Shown: positions 16,072-22,830 of the stretch, one piece after another
Numbering within the stretch: position 1 is the first letter of the stretch
Layout of the letters: each line of letters begins with the position of its first letter
Assembly (NCBI GenBank): GCA_946481135.1
Contig: CAMLMQ010000016.1
Span: forward strand, 1 to 28,327
Source: an uncultured Microbacteriaceae bacterium
Lineage (GTDB): Bacteria; Actinomycetota; Actinomycetes; Actinomycetales; Microbacteriaceae
Reading direction: 5' to 3'
DNA length: 28,327 bases
The notes under the pieces: model-generated
Database searches by the model: none
What the model saw: only the letters and a program-made list of their open reading frames with translations
What the model was told of the DNA's origin: nothing
Position numbers and translations under genes: made by a program

Positions 16072-17523
16072 AGCCTGGTTCGACTCGACCCAGGCGAGGT
16101 ACTCGTCGGTGACGGTGCCCGTCACGTAGTCGCCCGTGAAGCACGACATCTCGAGCGCCTCGATGTCGGACCCTTCGAGGATCGCCGCCTGCATGTCGGC
16201 GACCTCCTGGTAGATGAGGTAGTCCGAGCCGAGGGCGCGGTTGATGTCGGGGATCTTGCGTCCCGCCGCGATGAGCTCATGCCGCGTCGGCATGTTGATG
16301 CCGTACACGTGGGGGAAGCGCACCGGCGGGGCGGCCGACGTGAACGTCACCGAGTTCGCCCCCGCCTGGCGGGCCATGTCGACGATCTCGGTGCTCGTCG
16401 TGCCGCGCACGATCGAGTCGTCGACGATGAGCACGTTCTTGCCCGCGAACTCGCTCGACATCGCGTTGAGCTTCTGCTTCACGCTCTTCGAGCGCTGCTC
16501 CTGCCCGGGCATGATGAAGGTGCGGCCGACGTAGCGGTTCTTGTAGAACCCCTCGCGGTACGGGATGCCGAGCTTCTGCGCGACCTGCATGGCGGCGGGC
16601 CGCGAGCTGTCGGGGATCGGCATGACGACGTCGATCGCTCCCGAGGGCGTGTACTTCGCGATCGTGTCGGCGAGCCGGTCACCGAGCCGCAGCCGCGCCT
16701 CGTAGACCGAGATGCCGTTCATGATCGAGTCGGGGCGGGCGAGGTAGACGTACTCGAACGAGCACGGGATGAGCACGGGGTTCTTCGCGCACTGGCGGCT
16801 GAACATCTCGCCGTCGCGGCTGATGAACACCGCCTCGCCCGGCGCGAGGTCGCGCACGAACTCGTAGCCGGCCGACTCGAGCGCGAGCGACTCGCTCGCG
16901 ACCATCCACTCGTAGCCGACGAGCCCCGCGGGCTTGCGGCCGAGCACGAGCGGGCGGATGCCGAAGGGGTCGCGCACGGCGAGCAGGCCGTGGCCGGCGA
17001 TGAGCGCGATCGCGGCGTAGGAGCCCTCGACCCGCTCGTGCAGCCGCTCGATCGCGTCGAACACCTGGTCGGGGTCGAGCGTCGTGCCGCGCACCTGCTG
17101 CTGCAGTTCGTGGGCGAGCACGTTGACGAGCAGTTCGGTGTCGGAGTTGGTGTTGAGGTGGCGGCGGTCGACGTCGAACAGCTCGCGGGTCAGTTCACGC
17201 GTATTGGTGAGGTTGCCGTTGTGCACGAGCACGATGCCGTAGGGCGCGTTCACGTAGAACGGCTGCGCCTCCTGCTCCTTGCTCGCGTCGCCGCGGGTCG
17301 CGTAGCGCACGTGGCCGAGGCCCATGGTTCCGAGCAGCGTGCGCATGTCGCGCGTGCGGTAGGCCTCCCGCACCTGGCCCTTGGCCTTGTGCATGTGGAT
17401 GATCGAGCCCTCGGCGGTGGCGATGCCCGTGGAGTCCTGGCCGCGATGCTGCAGGAGGCCGAGCGCGTCGTACACCTGTTGGTTCACCGGGTTCGACGAG
17501 ACGATGCCGACGATGCCGCACAT
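16066..17523 (-). CDS. purF: Amidophosphoribosyltransferase
   Basis: 485 residues. PurF makes phosphoribosylamine from PRPP and glutamine, the first step of purine synthesis. The protein starts directly with MCGIVG, so Cys2 is the N-terminal nucleophile after Met removal and there is no propeptide. The glutaminase domain has LQHRGQDSTGI, GHVRYATRGD and HNGNLTN; the transferase domain has VLIVDDSIVRGTTS, the PRPP loop. Three of the positions that bind the 4Fe-4S cluster in Bacillus PurF are informative: PCSFEYVYLARPDS keeps Cys, but FPHVYGINMPT has Val and EMSCFTGDYV has only one of the CxxC pair, so a cluster is unlikely. The protein instead resembles the E. coli type (QPFYVNAPYG, HNGNLTN, RRHLNTNSDTE). 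It stands alone, divergent from the block leading to purM. Confidence 0.98.
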   Translation of the reverse strand: MCGIVGIVSSNPVNQQVYDALGLLQHRGQDSTGIATAEGSIIHMHKAKGQVREAYRTRDMRTLLGTMGLGHVRYATRGDASKEQEAQPFYVNAPYGIVLVHNGNLTNTRELTRELFDVDRRHLNTNSDTELLVNVLAHELQQQVRGTTLDPDQVFDAIERLHERVEGSYAAIALIAGHGLLAVRDPFGIRPLVLGRKPAGLVGYEWMVASESLALESAGYEFVRDLAPGEAVFISRDGEMFSRQCAKNPVLIPCSFEYVYLARPDSIMNGISVYEARLRLGDRLADTIAKYTPSGAIDVVMPIPDSSRPAAMQVAQKLGIPYREGFYKNRYVGRTFIMPGQEQRSKSVKQKLNAMSSEFAGKNVLIVDDSIVRGTTSTEIVDMARQAGANSVTFTSAAPPVRFPHVYGINMPTRHELIAAGRKIPDINRALGSDYLIYQEVADMQAAILEGSDIEALEMSCFTGDYVTGTVTDEYLAWVESNQAS

Positions 17524-17650
17524 GGGGCGAGGAGCTCCCGGAGAGTAGAACGCGAGGTACCGGGCAGGTACGTCTCAGTGTCCCACAGGTGTCCGGATGG
17601 TGCCCGGGGTCGCTCGGCGGTCACCCCGATCCCGGCCTGATCGGTACCCG

Positions 17651-17678
17651 CTCCCCCCGGGAGGCACTCCCGCGGGAG
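17651..17678. promoter_or_regulatory. Two tandem CTCCC...GGGAG dyads
   Basis: CTCCC-CCC-GGGAG (17651-17663) and the perfect palindrome CTCCCGCGGGAG (17667-17678) are 16 bases apart, start to start, in the 224-base gap between purF and the DUF6069 gene. They could be a tandem operator for either gene. The rest of the gap shows only weak promoter-like hexamers, for example TACTCT on the minus strand about 18 bases before purF. Confidence 0.35.
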
Positions 17679-17747
17679 CATCGCGGGCGGCGCGGATGAC
17701 GCCGGTCGGTGTACGCGGCGTCGTCCGCGGCCGGGCACGGTGAAGGC

Positions 17748-18182
17748 ATGCGACTCAACCGACCGATCCTCGTCCTCGCCGCGGTCGCCGCGGCCGTGCT
17801 CGTCAACCTCGCGATCTTCGCGTTCGCCGGCCTCGCCGGCGCCTCCCTCCGATTCCCCGGGGCCGACGGCGTCGAGCTGTCGCCGCTCGTGGTCGCGGCG
17901 ATGTCGGCGATCCCGCTCGGGCTCGCGCTCGCGGTCGTCGCGGTGCTCGGCCCGCGTCGGCGCTGGGTGACTCCGGCTGCGCTCGTCGCGGCGCCCGTGC
18001 TGCTGATCGTCAGCATCCCCCTCATGCCCCTGACCGTCGGGTTCGACCTCGGCACCGCGGTCGCGCTCTCGCTCATGCACGTCGCGCTCGTGCCGATCGC
18101 CGTGCTCGCCGTTCTGGGCTTGCGGCGTCAGTCGTCGCGGCCGGCCATCCGCTCGACGATGGGTTCCAGCGCGAGCGCGTAG
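17748..18182 (+). CDS. DUF6069 family four-helix membrane protein
   Basis: 144 residues with membrane helices at about 7-29, 45-67, 74-94 and 104-126. The pattern of a first helix with VNLAIFAFAG, a central SIPLMPLT segment and a final helix containing LSLMHVALVPIAVLAVLGL fits the DUF6069 family of actinobacterial membrane proteins with no known function. The ATG at 17748 follows GGTGAAGG. The last 55 bases overlap the convergent unknown gene, so at least the soluble tail after the last helix is of uncertain importance. Confidence 0.8.
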   Translation: MRLNRPILVLAAVAAAVLVNLAIFAFAGLAGASLRFPGADGVELSPLVVAAMSAIPLGLALAVVAVLGPRRRWVTPAALVAAPVLLIVSIPLMPLTVGFDLGTAVALSLMHVALVPIAVLAVLGLRRQSSRPAIRSTMGSSASA

Positions 18183-18688
18183 CTCGAAGTGTCGTCGCGC
18201 AGCAGCTCGTCGACGGCGATCGCGTTCTCGCCGATCCACCAGATGCCGGCAGTCGTGAGCGGCAGAACCTCGACGCGCAGGCGGAACGGCCGGGCGACCC
18301 GGCCGTTGCGCTCTTCCCACTCCCGAACCGCGTGCGTCAGCGTGAGGTCGTGACGGCGCATCGCCGCCTCGGCCTGGGCGGCGTGCGCGACCTCCGCCCA
18401 GGTTCGTGCGTCGTCGAGGTGACGCTTCAGCGCGCGGTCGCCGACATCCGCGAACGCCGCGGGCGGTCCGGCGAAGCGACCCTCGTCGGGGTCGAGGATG
18501 GCGATCCACCACCGCTGCCACCACCAATTGGTGTGCTCGTCGGCCGGACCCGCATCCGGCAGGCCCGTGCCGAGAAGCCGCGGGAGTCCCGACGGATCGG
18601 CGACGCCGAGGGCGTCGCGAACGTAGAGCCCGACGAGGATCTCGCGCGAGGCGTTCTCGCGCGCCTCCCACGATCCGCGGTCAGCCAC
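18128..18688 (-). CDS. Unknown protein coupled to vapC
   Basis: 186 residues, no signal peptide or membrane helix. A tryptophan-rich stretch, NWWWQRWWIAILDPDEGRF, lies near residues 54-72, and an alanine-rich helix near 95-115. I do not recognise the family. The codon pattern and third-position GC are like the neighbours. The GTG at 18688 overlaps the end of vapC by eight bases, so it is likely the third gene of the vapB-vapC transcript. Its 3' end overlaps the convergent DUF6069 gene by 55 bases. Confidence 0.75.
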   Translation of the reverse strand: MADRGSWEARENASREILVGLYVRDALGVADPSGLPRLLGTGLPDAGPADEHTNWWWQRWWIAILDPDEGRFAGPPAAFADVGDRALKRHLDDARTWAEVAHAAQAEAAMRRHDLTLTHAVREWEERNGRVARPFRLRVEVLPLTTAGIWWIGENAIAVDELLRDDTSSYALALEPIVERMAGRDD

Positions 18689-19076
18689 GGGTCTGGTCGA
18701 GCAGCGGGAACACGTCGGCGATCCGCTCGAAGTCGACGTCGCTGTGCAGCACGGTCGCGTCGGCGCGCACCGCGATGCCCGCGATCAGGCAGTCGAGGAA
18801 CGACCGCACCGTCACGCCGTTGCGGCGGGTGATGCGGCCGATCGACGCGGCGTTCTCCCAGTCCTCGCGGGCGGTCGGGATCATCGTGAACGCCGCCAGG
18901 GCGCCCTCGAGTTGCTCGCGATGCCGCTCGTCGCGCGCGCCGCGCAGCAACTCGGCCCACACGGGCTCGCAGACCACCGCGATGCCCTGCCGGATGGCTG
19001 CGTCGAGCGCCTCCACCGCCGGAGTGTCGCGGTCGCGGAAGTAATCGATCCACGCCGACGAGTCGGGCAGGATCAC
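18681..19076 (-). CDS. vapC: PIN domain toxin, VapC type
   Basis: 131 residues. PIN-domain acidic residues are in place: Asp5 in LPDSSAWIDYF, Glu42 in PVWAELLRG, Asp95 in SFLDCLIAGIA and Asp113/Asp115 in HSDVDF. VapC proteins are Mg-dependent ribonucleases that cut tRNA or rRNA when released from the antitoxin. The GTG at 19076 overlaps the antitoxin TGA (GTGA), the usual coupling in these operons. All catalytic residues are intact, so the toxin is probably active. Target RNA cannot be predicted from the sequence. Confidence 0.95.
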   Translation of the reverse strand: MILPDSSAWIDYFRDRDTPAVEALDAAIRQGIAVVCEPVWAELLRGARDERHREQLEGALAAFTMIPTAREDWENAASIGRITRRNGVTVRSFLDCLIAGIAVRADATVLHSDVDFERIADVFPLLDQTRG

Positions 19077-19288
19077 CAGGCGCTCAGATCCTCGGTCGGG
19101 CGGAGCTCTTCGAGTGTCGGGAAGTCGGGCATGCTGCCCCGCAGGGCGAGCACCTCGTCCGTCGTCATCGGCGTGATCGCCGCCCGGCGCAGCGCGTAGT
19201 TGACGGCCTCGCGCTTGGTCGTGAAACCCCTCTGCCGCATGACGAGGGCGCACGCCTCCTCGTCGATGTCGATGTTGGTGCGGGCCAT
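19073..19288 (-). CDS. vapB: VapB-type antitoxin
   Basis: 71 residues. The N terminus ARTNIDIDEEACALVMRQRGFTTKREAVNYALR is a ribbon-helix-helix DNA-binding domain of the VapB/DUF2191 type (strand residues about 2-8, helices 10-20 and 24-37). The C-terminal third (PDFPTLEELRPTEDLSAW) is acidic and hydrophobic, suited to cover the toxin. The ATG at 19288 lies inside one of two copies of a 9-bp repeat that probably is its operator. First gene of the vapB-vapC-unknown operon. Confidence 0.93.
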   Translation of the reverse strand: MARTNIDIDEEACALVMRQRGFTTKREAVNYALRRAAITPMTTDEVLALRGSMPDFPTLEELRPTEDLSAW

Positions 19289-19304
19289 ACACCGACCATA
19301 CACC
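19285..19304. promoter_or_regulatory. Likely VapB operator: two direct repeats
   Basis: CCATACACC occurs at 19285-19293 and 19296-19304 (minus strand GGTGTATGG twice, 11 bases apart, one helical turn). The downstream copy contains the vapB ATG. Ribbon-helix-helix antitoxins usually bind such repeats to repress their own operon. Confidence 0.5.
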
Positions 19305-19349
19305 TCGTAGACGCCGTCGAGCCGTCCAGGGCGCGGGCGTCGCCCCCGG

Positions 19350-19355
19350 TACCCT
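19350..19355 (+). promoter_or_regulatory. -10 hexamer of purM (leaderless)
   Basis: TACCCT ends 6 bases before the purM GTG at 19362. No Shine-Dalgarno sequence is visible. Confidence 0.45.
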
Positions 19356-19361
19356 GGGGCC

Positions 19362-20471
19362 GTGGCCGCTCCCGCTTCGACCGATCCGTACGCCGCCGCC
19401 GGAGTCGACACCCACGCGGGCGATCTCGCCGTCGAACTCATGAAGTCGGCGGTCTCGCGCACGCAGGGTGCCGAGGTGCTCGGCGGGGTCGGCGGCTTCG
19501 CGGGCCTCTTCGACGTCTCGGCGCTGCGCGACTACCGCCGGCCGCTGCTCGCGACGAGCACCGACGGCGTCGGCACGAAGATCGCGATCGCCCAGGCCCT
19601 CGACGTGCACGACACGATCGGTCAGGATCTCGTCGGCATGGTCGTCGACGACATCGTGGTCGTGGGGGCGAGGCCTCTGTTCATGACCGACTACATCGCG
19701 TGCGGCAAGGTCGTGCCCGAGCGCATCGCCGCGATCGTCACGGGCATCGCGAACGCGTGCGCGGCCACCGGCACCGCCCTCGTCGGCGGCGAAACGGCCG
19801 AGCACCCGGGGCTCATCGCCGACGACGACTACGACGTCGCGGGGGCCGCCGTGGGCGCGGTCGAGGCGGATGCCGTGCTCGGCCCCGAGAAGGTGCGGCA
19901 CGGCGACGTCGTCGTCGCGATCGCGTCGAGCGGTCTGCACAGCAACGGGTTCTCGCTCGTGCGCCACATCCTCTCGACCCGCGGCGTGGCCGTCACGGAC
20001 GACGCCCCCGAGTTCGGCGGCACGATCGGAGCCGCGCTCCTCGAGCCGACGCGGCTGTACACCACGCCGCTGCTGCGGGTGATCGACGACCTGCCGGGCG
20101 CCGTGCACGCGCTCTCGCACGTGACCGGAGGCGGTATCGCGGCGAACCTCGCGCGCGTGCTGCCGCCGGGGTCGTGGGTCGAGGTCGACCGCTCGACGTG
20201 GAGCCCCCAGCCGGTGTTCCGCATCCTCGCCGACTGGGGCGGGCTGGAGCTGGAGAGCACCGAGGGCACCTGGAACCTCGGCATCGGCTTCCTCGCGGTC
20301 GTCGCCGCGGACGCCGCGAGCGGCGTGACGCACGCGCTCACCGCCGCCGGCCTTCCGGCCTGGGTCGTCGGGCGGGTCACCGTGGGCGCGCGCGACCTCG
20401 ACGGGTTCACGCAGGGCGCGAAGGGCGTCGACGGCGGCGCCGTGCGCCTCGTCGGGGCGTACGCGGGGTAG
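19362..20471 (+). CDS. purM: Phosphoribosylformylglycinamidine cyclo-ligase
   Basis: 369 residues. AIR synthetase closes the imidazole ring of FGAM using ATP, step five of purine synthesis. Seen are YAAAGVDTHAGDLAVELMK at the start, LLATSTDGVGTKIAIAQ, GQDLVGMVVDDIVVVGARPLFMTDYIA, LVGGETAEHPG, and SHVTGGGIAANLARVLP, all typical. The GTG at 19362 has TACCCT ending 6 bases upstream. It is on the opposite strand to purF and separated from it by the DUF6069 and VapBC block. Downstream it meets the convergent DUF3073 gene across a REP-like repeat. Confidence 0.98.
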   Translation: MAAPASTDPYAAAGVDTHAGDLAVELMKSAVSRTQGAEVLGGVGGFAGLFDVSALRDYRRPLLATSTDGVGTKIAIAQALDVHDTIGQDLVGMVVDDIVVVGARPLFMTDYIACGKVVPERIAAIVTGIANACAATGTALVGGETAEHPGLIADDDYDVAGAAVGAVEADAVLGPEKVRHGDVVVAIASSGLHSNGFSLVRHILSTRGVAVTDDAPEFGGTIGAALLEPTRLYTTPLLRVIDDLPGAVHALSHVTGGGIAANLARVLPPGSWVEVDRSTWSPQPVFRILADWGGLELESTEGTWNLGIGFLAVVAADAASGVTHALTAAGLPAWVVGRVTVGARDLDGFTQGAKGVDGGAVRLVGAYAG

Positions 20472-20509
20472 GTCTCGACACGCCGCTGCGCGGCTACTCG
20501 ACCACCGGA
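20471..20509. repeat. REP-like repeat between purM and DUF3073 gene
   Basis: The sequence begins GGTCTCGACACGCC and ends CTACTCGACCACCGGA. It has an inner hairpin GCCGC-TGC-GCGGC and outer TCGA boxes. Sequences of this pattern are, to my knowledge, scattered in many intergenic regions of Microbacteriaceae and related genomes. It lies between two convergent genes and could help end both transcripts. Only one copy is in the window. Confidence 0.6.
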
Positions 20510-20534
20510 GCGCGCTCGAGAACCCGGAGACCGC

Positions 20535-20732
20535 TCAGGCGGTCTTCGACTCCGGTTCGTCGTCTTCGAGCTCGTCGTCGGTGATGTACTCCGACCACTT
20601 CTCGAGATCTTCCTCGAGGCGGGGGTTCCCGCCGAGCTCTTCTTGAAGGGCACCGTAGTTCGTGTCGGGGCTGAAGTACTTCAGTTCCCGAGCGACCTTG
20701 GTGTGCTTCGCCTTCTGACGGCCGCGCCCCAT
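20535..20732 (-). CDS. DUF3073 family small protein
   Basis: 65 residues, the usual length. Opens MGRGRQKAKHTKVARELKYFSPDTNY, a strongly conserved basic start of the actinobacterial DUF3073 family, followed by an acidic tail (DDELEDDEPE). Function is unknown; the family is almost always next to purM in actinobacteria, as here. The ATG at 20732 is preceded by GAGGGGG at good spacing. The basic head and acidic tail suggest a nucleic-acid or ribosome contact, but this is inference. Confidence 0.95.
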   Translation of the reverse strand: MGRGRQKAKHTKVARELKYFSPDTNYGALQEELGGNPRLEEDLEKWSEYITDDELEDDEPESKTA

Positions 20733-20750
20733 GCGTGACCCCCTCGATCT

Positions 20751-20787
20751 CAGGTTGCGAAATAGGTGAAAAGACTAACCTGCACCT
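20751..20787. promoter_or_regulatory. AT-rich upstream region of DUF3073 gene with interleaved inverted repeats
   Basis: CAGGTT (20751-20756) pairs with AACCTG (20777-20782), and AGGTG (20764-20768) pairs with CACCT (20783-20787), in alternating order. A minus-strand TAGTCT (complement of 20772-20777) could be the -10 of the DUF3073 gene, giving a leader of about 30 bases that includes GAGGGGG. The region could bind a regulator. Confidence 0.3.
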
Positions 20788-20835
20788 TACCACGAGGCCC
20801 CCTCACGACCGCCCGGGAGCGGACAGCCCGGCGGG

Positions 20836-20841
20836 TAACGT
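20836..20841 (+). promoter_or_regulatory. -10 hexamer of flavin monooxygenase gene (leaderless)
   Basis: TAACGT ends 7 bases before the GTG at 20849, with no Shine-Dalgarno sequence. Confidence 0.45.
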
Positions 20842-20848
20842 TGGACGG

Positions 20849-22024
20849 GTGACCGGGCAGGATGTCGACACCTCGGTCGTGGTCGTGGGAGCCGGTCAAG
20901 CCGGGCTCTCGGTGGCGTACTACCTGCGCCGACTCGGCCTCGACCCGGGGAACGAGTTCGTGCTGCTCGACCGCGGCCCCGGCACCGGCGGCGCGTGGCA
21001 GTTCCGCTGGGAGGCGCTGCGCCTCGGCTACGCCCACAAGGTGCACGACCTCCCCGGCATGGACGAACTCGGCGTCAGCTTCGACACCGCCGACCGCACG
21101 CTCCCGGCGAAGGATGTGGTCGCCGACTACTACCGCCGCTACGAGGAGCACTTCGGCCTGCAGGTCGTGCGCCCGGCCGACGTCACGCGCGTCGAGATGA
21201 CGGCCGAGGGCTTCATCGTGACCTTCGAGGGACCCTACGGCGTGCGCGAGGTGTCGAGCTCGGTGCTCGTCAACGCGACCGGCACGTGGGGGGCGCCGTT
21301 CGTCCCGTACTACCCGGGCATGAACGAGTTCCGCGGCCGCCACCTGCACACGTCGGAGTATCGGGACGCGGAGGAGTTCCGCGATCAGGACGTCGTCGTC
21401 GTGGGCGGCGGCACGAGCGCGATCGGCTTCCTCATGGAGCTCGAGGGAGTGGCACGCTCGCTCACCTGGGTGGCCCGGCGCCCGATCGAGTTCCTCGAAG
21501 GCGACAACCTCAACATCGAGGGCGGGCAGTCCGCCGTCGCGCTGCAGGACGAGGCGGCCCGTGAGGGGCGCGTTCTGCCGAGCATCGTGAGCACGACGGG
21601 GGTTCCGCGCAGCCGCCGCATCCAGGCCGCCATCGATCGGGGGCTCCTGCACGCGCGACCGATGTTCGAGCGCGTGGAGGAGGCCGGCATCCGATGGTCG
21701 AACGGCGCGACGCGCCCCGCCGACGCCATCATCTGGGCCACTGGCTTCCGCCCCGAGCTGCGGCACCTCGCTCCCCTCAAGTTGCGGGAGAAGTCGGGTG
21801 GCATCACCGTCGGCAAGAACGTCTCGTGGAAGAACCCGCGCCTGTTCTTCGCGGGGTACGGCCCGACCGCGTCGACGATCGGCGCCAACCGGGCGGGACG
21901 CGCGATCGCGCGTCAGGTGGTGGCGACCCTCAGCTCGCTCGCCGACGAACGGCGCGCCCCCGTGATCGAGCAGCCTCCGACGATGATCGCCGACACCGCG
22001 GAGGCGCGGTTCCTCGCCGACTGA
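20849..22024 (+). CDS. Flavin-containing monooxygenase-like NAD(P)/FAD oxidoreductase
   Basis: 391 residues. FAD-binding GAGQAG is at 14-19, the class B monooxygenase fingerprint FxGxxxHxxxY is met by FRGRHLHTSEY (161-171), a second dinucleotide-binding loop GGGTSAIG is at 186-193, and ATGFRP is at 297-302. These are the hallmarks of flavin monooxygenases (CzcO/FMO group) that hydroxylate or oxidise N- or S-containing or carbonyl substrates with NADPH and oxygen. The substrate is not readable. The GTG at 20849 fits the GxGxxG distance and has TAACGT 7 bases upstream. It appears to be a single-gene transcript, convergent with the crcB pair. Confidence 0.93.
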   Translation: MTGQDVDTSVVVVGAGQAGLSVAYYLRRLGLDPGNEFVLLDRGPGTGGAWQFRWEALRLGYAHKVHDLPGMDELGVSFDTADRTLPAKDVVADYYRRYEEHFGLQVVRPADVTRVEMTAEGFIVTFEGPYGVREVSSSVLVNATGTWGAPFVPYYPGMNEFRGRHLHTSEYRDAEEFRDQDVVVVGGGTSAIGFLMELEGVARSLTWVARRPIEFLEGDNLNIEGGQSAVALQDEAAREGRVLPSIVSTTGVPRSRRIQAAIDRGLLHARPMFERVEEAGIRWSNGATRPADAIIWATGFRPELRHLAPLKLREKSGGITVGKNVSWKNPRLFFAGYGPTASTIGANRAGRAIARQVVATLSSLADERRAPVIEQPPTMIADTAEARFLAD

Positions 22025-22033
22025 TCGCGCACC

Positions 22034-22372
22034 TCAGGCGAGCAGCGCCCAGCCGAGGGCGGCCGCGCCGATCCCGAGCGCGAGGGTGAGGGCGACGGAT
22101 GCCGCAGCGGCTCCGGCGCGACGGTCGGCGAGCAACTGGATGGTCTCGACGGAGAGCGTGCTGAAGGTCGACAGTCCGCCCGCGAACCCGGTGACGACGA
22201 TGAGTCGCACATCGGTGTGCATTCCGAGCCCCGCCGCGAACGAGGCGACGACGTTGGCGACCAGGACGGGCCAGGGCCACGTCGTGCGGGACCCGGCGAG
22301 ACCCACGAGGTAGCGGAGCACCGCCCCCACGGCTCCTGCGGCGACGACCGTCGCGAACAGCAGGGGGGTCAC
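22034..22372 (-). CDS. crcB: Fluoride channel subunit CrcB/FluC, second copy
   Basis: 112 residues, four membrane helices. Motifs are GAVLRYLVG (N terminus), LVANVVASFAAG where the second helix normally has NxxGSF, and GFAGGLSTFSTLSVE for the usual GFxGxxTTFS pore motif. FluC proteins form antiparallel dimers that leak fluoride out of the cell. Glycine-to-alanine in NVVAS and threonine-to-serine in STFST are deviations. The GTG overlaps the TGA of the upstream crcB copy (GTGA, 22369-22372), so both subunits are made together and may form a heterodimer. Confidence 0.92.
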   Translation of the reverse strand: MTPLLFATVVAAGAVGAVLRYLVGLAGSRTTWPWPVLVANVVASFAAGLGMHTDVRLIVVTGFAGGLSTFSTLSVETIQLLADRRAGAAAASVALTLALGIGAAALGWALLA

Positions 22373-22800
22373 TCGTCCGGTCCGATCGCCGGCACCCGGG
22401 GTCGCGGCCCCGAGCCCAGGCGGATGCCGACCGCCGCCGCCGCGAGACCGCCGAAGACGCTCGCGCCGACGTACCCGAGCGCGAGGACCTCCGCGCCGAG
22501 GCTCGTGAGCTGCACGGCCGAGACCGCGATCGCCGAGAACGTCGTGAACGAGCCGAGCAGCCCGGGCCCGAGTCCCGCGCGCAGCCACGGTGCTGCCCTG
22601 GGCCATACGCGCGCGATCAGGAACCCGAGCACGAGCGATCCCGCGAGGTTGATCAGAAGGGTGCCGAGCGGCAGCGCGTCGTCGGGGTGCGGCAGGGCGA
22701 GATCGATCCCGAGGCGCAGTGCCGACCCGGCCGCACCCCCCACGGCGACCGCGAGGAGGGCCTGCGCCGCCGACGCGGTCGACGACGACGGCTCGGACAC
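22369..22800 (-). CDS. crcB: Fluoride channel subunit CrcB/FluC, first copy
   Basis: 143 residues. The N-terminal 15 residues are polar; the four-helix core follows with GSALRLGIDLAL, GTLLINLAGSLVLGF and GLLGSFTTFSAIAVS, which keep the Asn-x-x-Gly and TTFS motifs. GTG at 22800 was chosen because TAACGT (complement of 22809-22814) ends 8 bases upstream, fitting a leaderless mRNA; no in-frame start lies closer to the core. The short upstream region leaves no room for a fluoride riboswitch. Coupled to the second copy by GTGA. Confidence 0.9.
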   Translation of the reverse strand: MSEPSSSTASAAQALLAVAVGGAAGSALRLGIDLALPHPDDALPLGTLLINLAGSLVLGFLIARVWPRAAPWLRAGLGPGLLGSFTTFSAIAVSAVQLTSLGAEVLALGYVGASVFGGLAAAAVGIRLGSGPRPRVPAIGPDE

Positions 22801-22808
22801 GGAGGGAG

Positions 22809-22824
22809 ACGTTACTCCTATGAT
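22809..22824. promoter_or_regulatory. Divergent leaderless promoters, crcB pair / membrane-anchored protein
   Basis: Minus-strand TAACGT (complement of 22809-22814) ends 8 bases before the crcB GTG. Plus-strand TATGAT (22819-22824) ends 6 bases before the GTG at 22831. Only 30 bases separate the two starts. Confidence 0.5.
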
Positions 22825-22830
22825 CGTGCG

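Noticed and set aside
16279..17640. Plus-strand frame of about 453 codons antisense to purF
   Set aside because: It mirrors purF codon by codon and has no recognisable domain.
20765..20800. IdeR/DtxR iron box upstream of DUF3073 gene
   Set aside because: The sequence with AGGTGCAGGTTAG matches fewer than half of the 19 positions of the TTAGGTTAGCCTAACCTAA consensus by eye, and the genes nearby are not iron genes.
22801..22830. Fluoride (crcB) riboswitch in front of the crcB pair
   Set aside because: The crcB start is 8 bases from its likely -10 and only 30 bases from the divergent gene; there is no room for the riboswitch fold and none of its conserved parts are seen.
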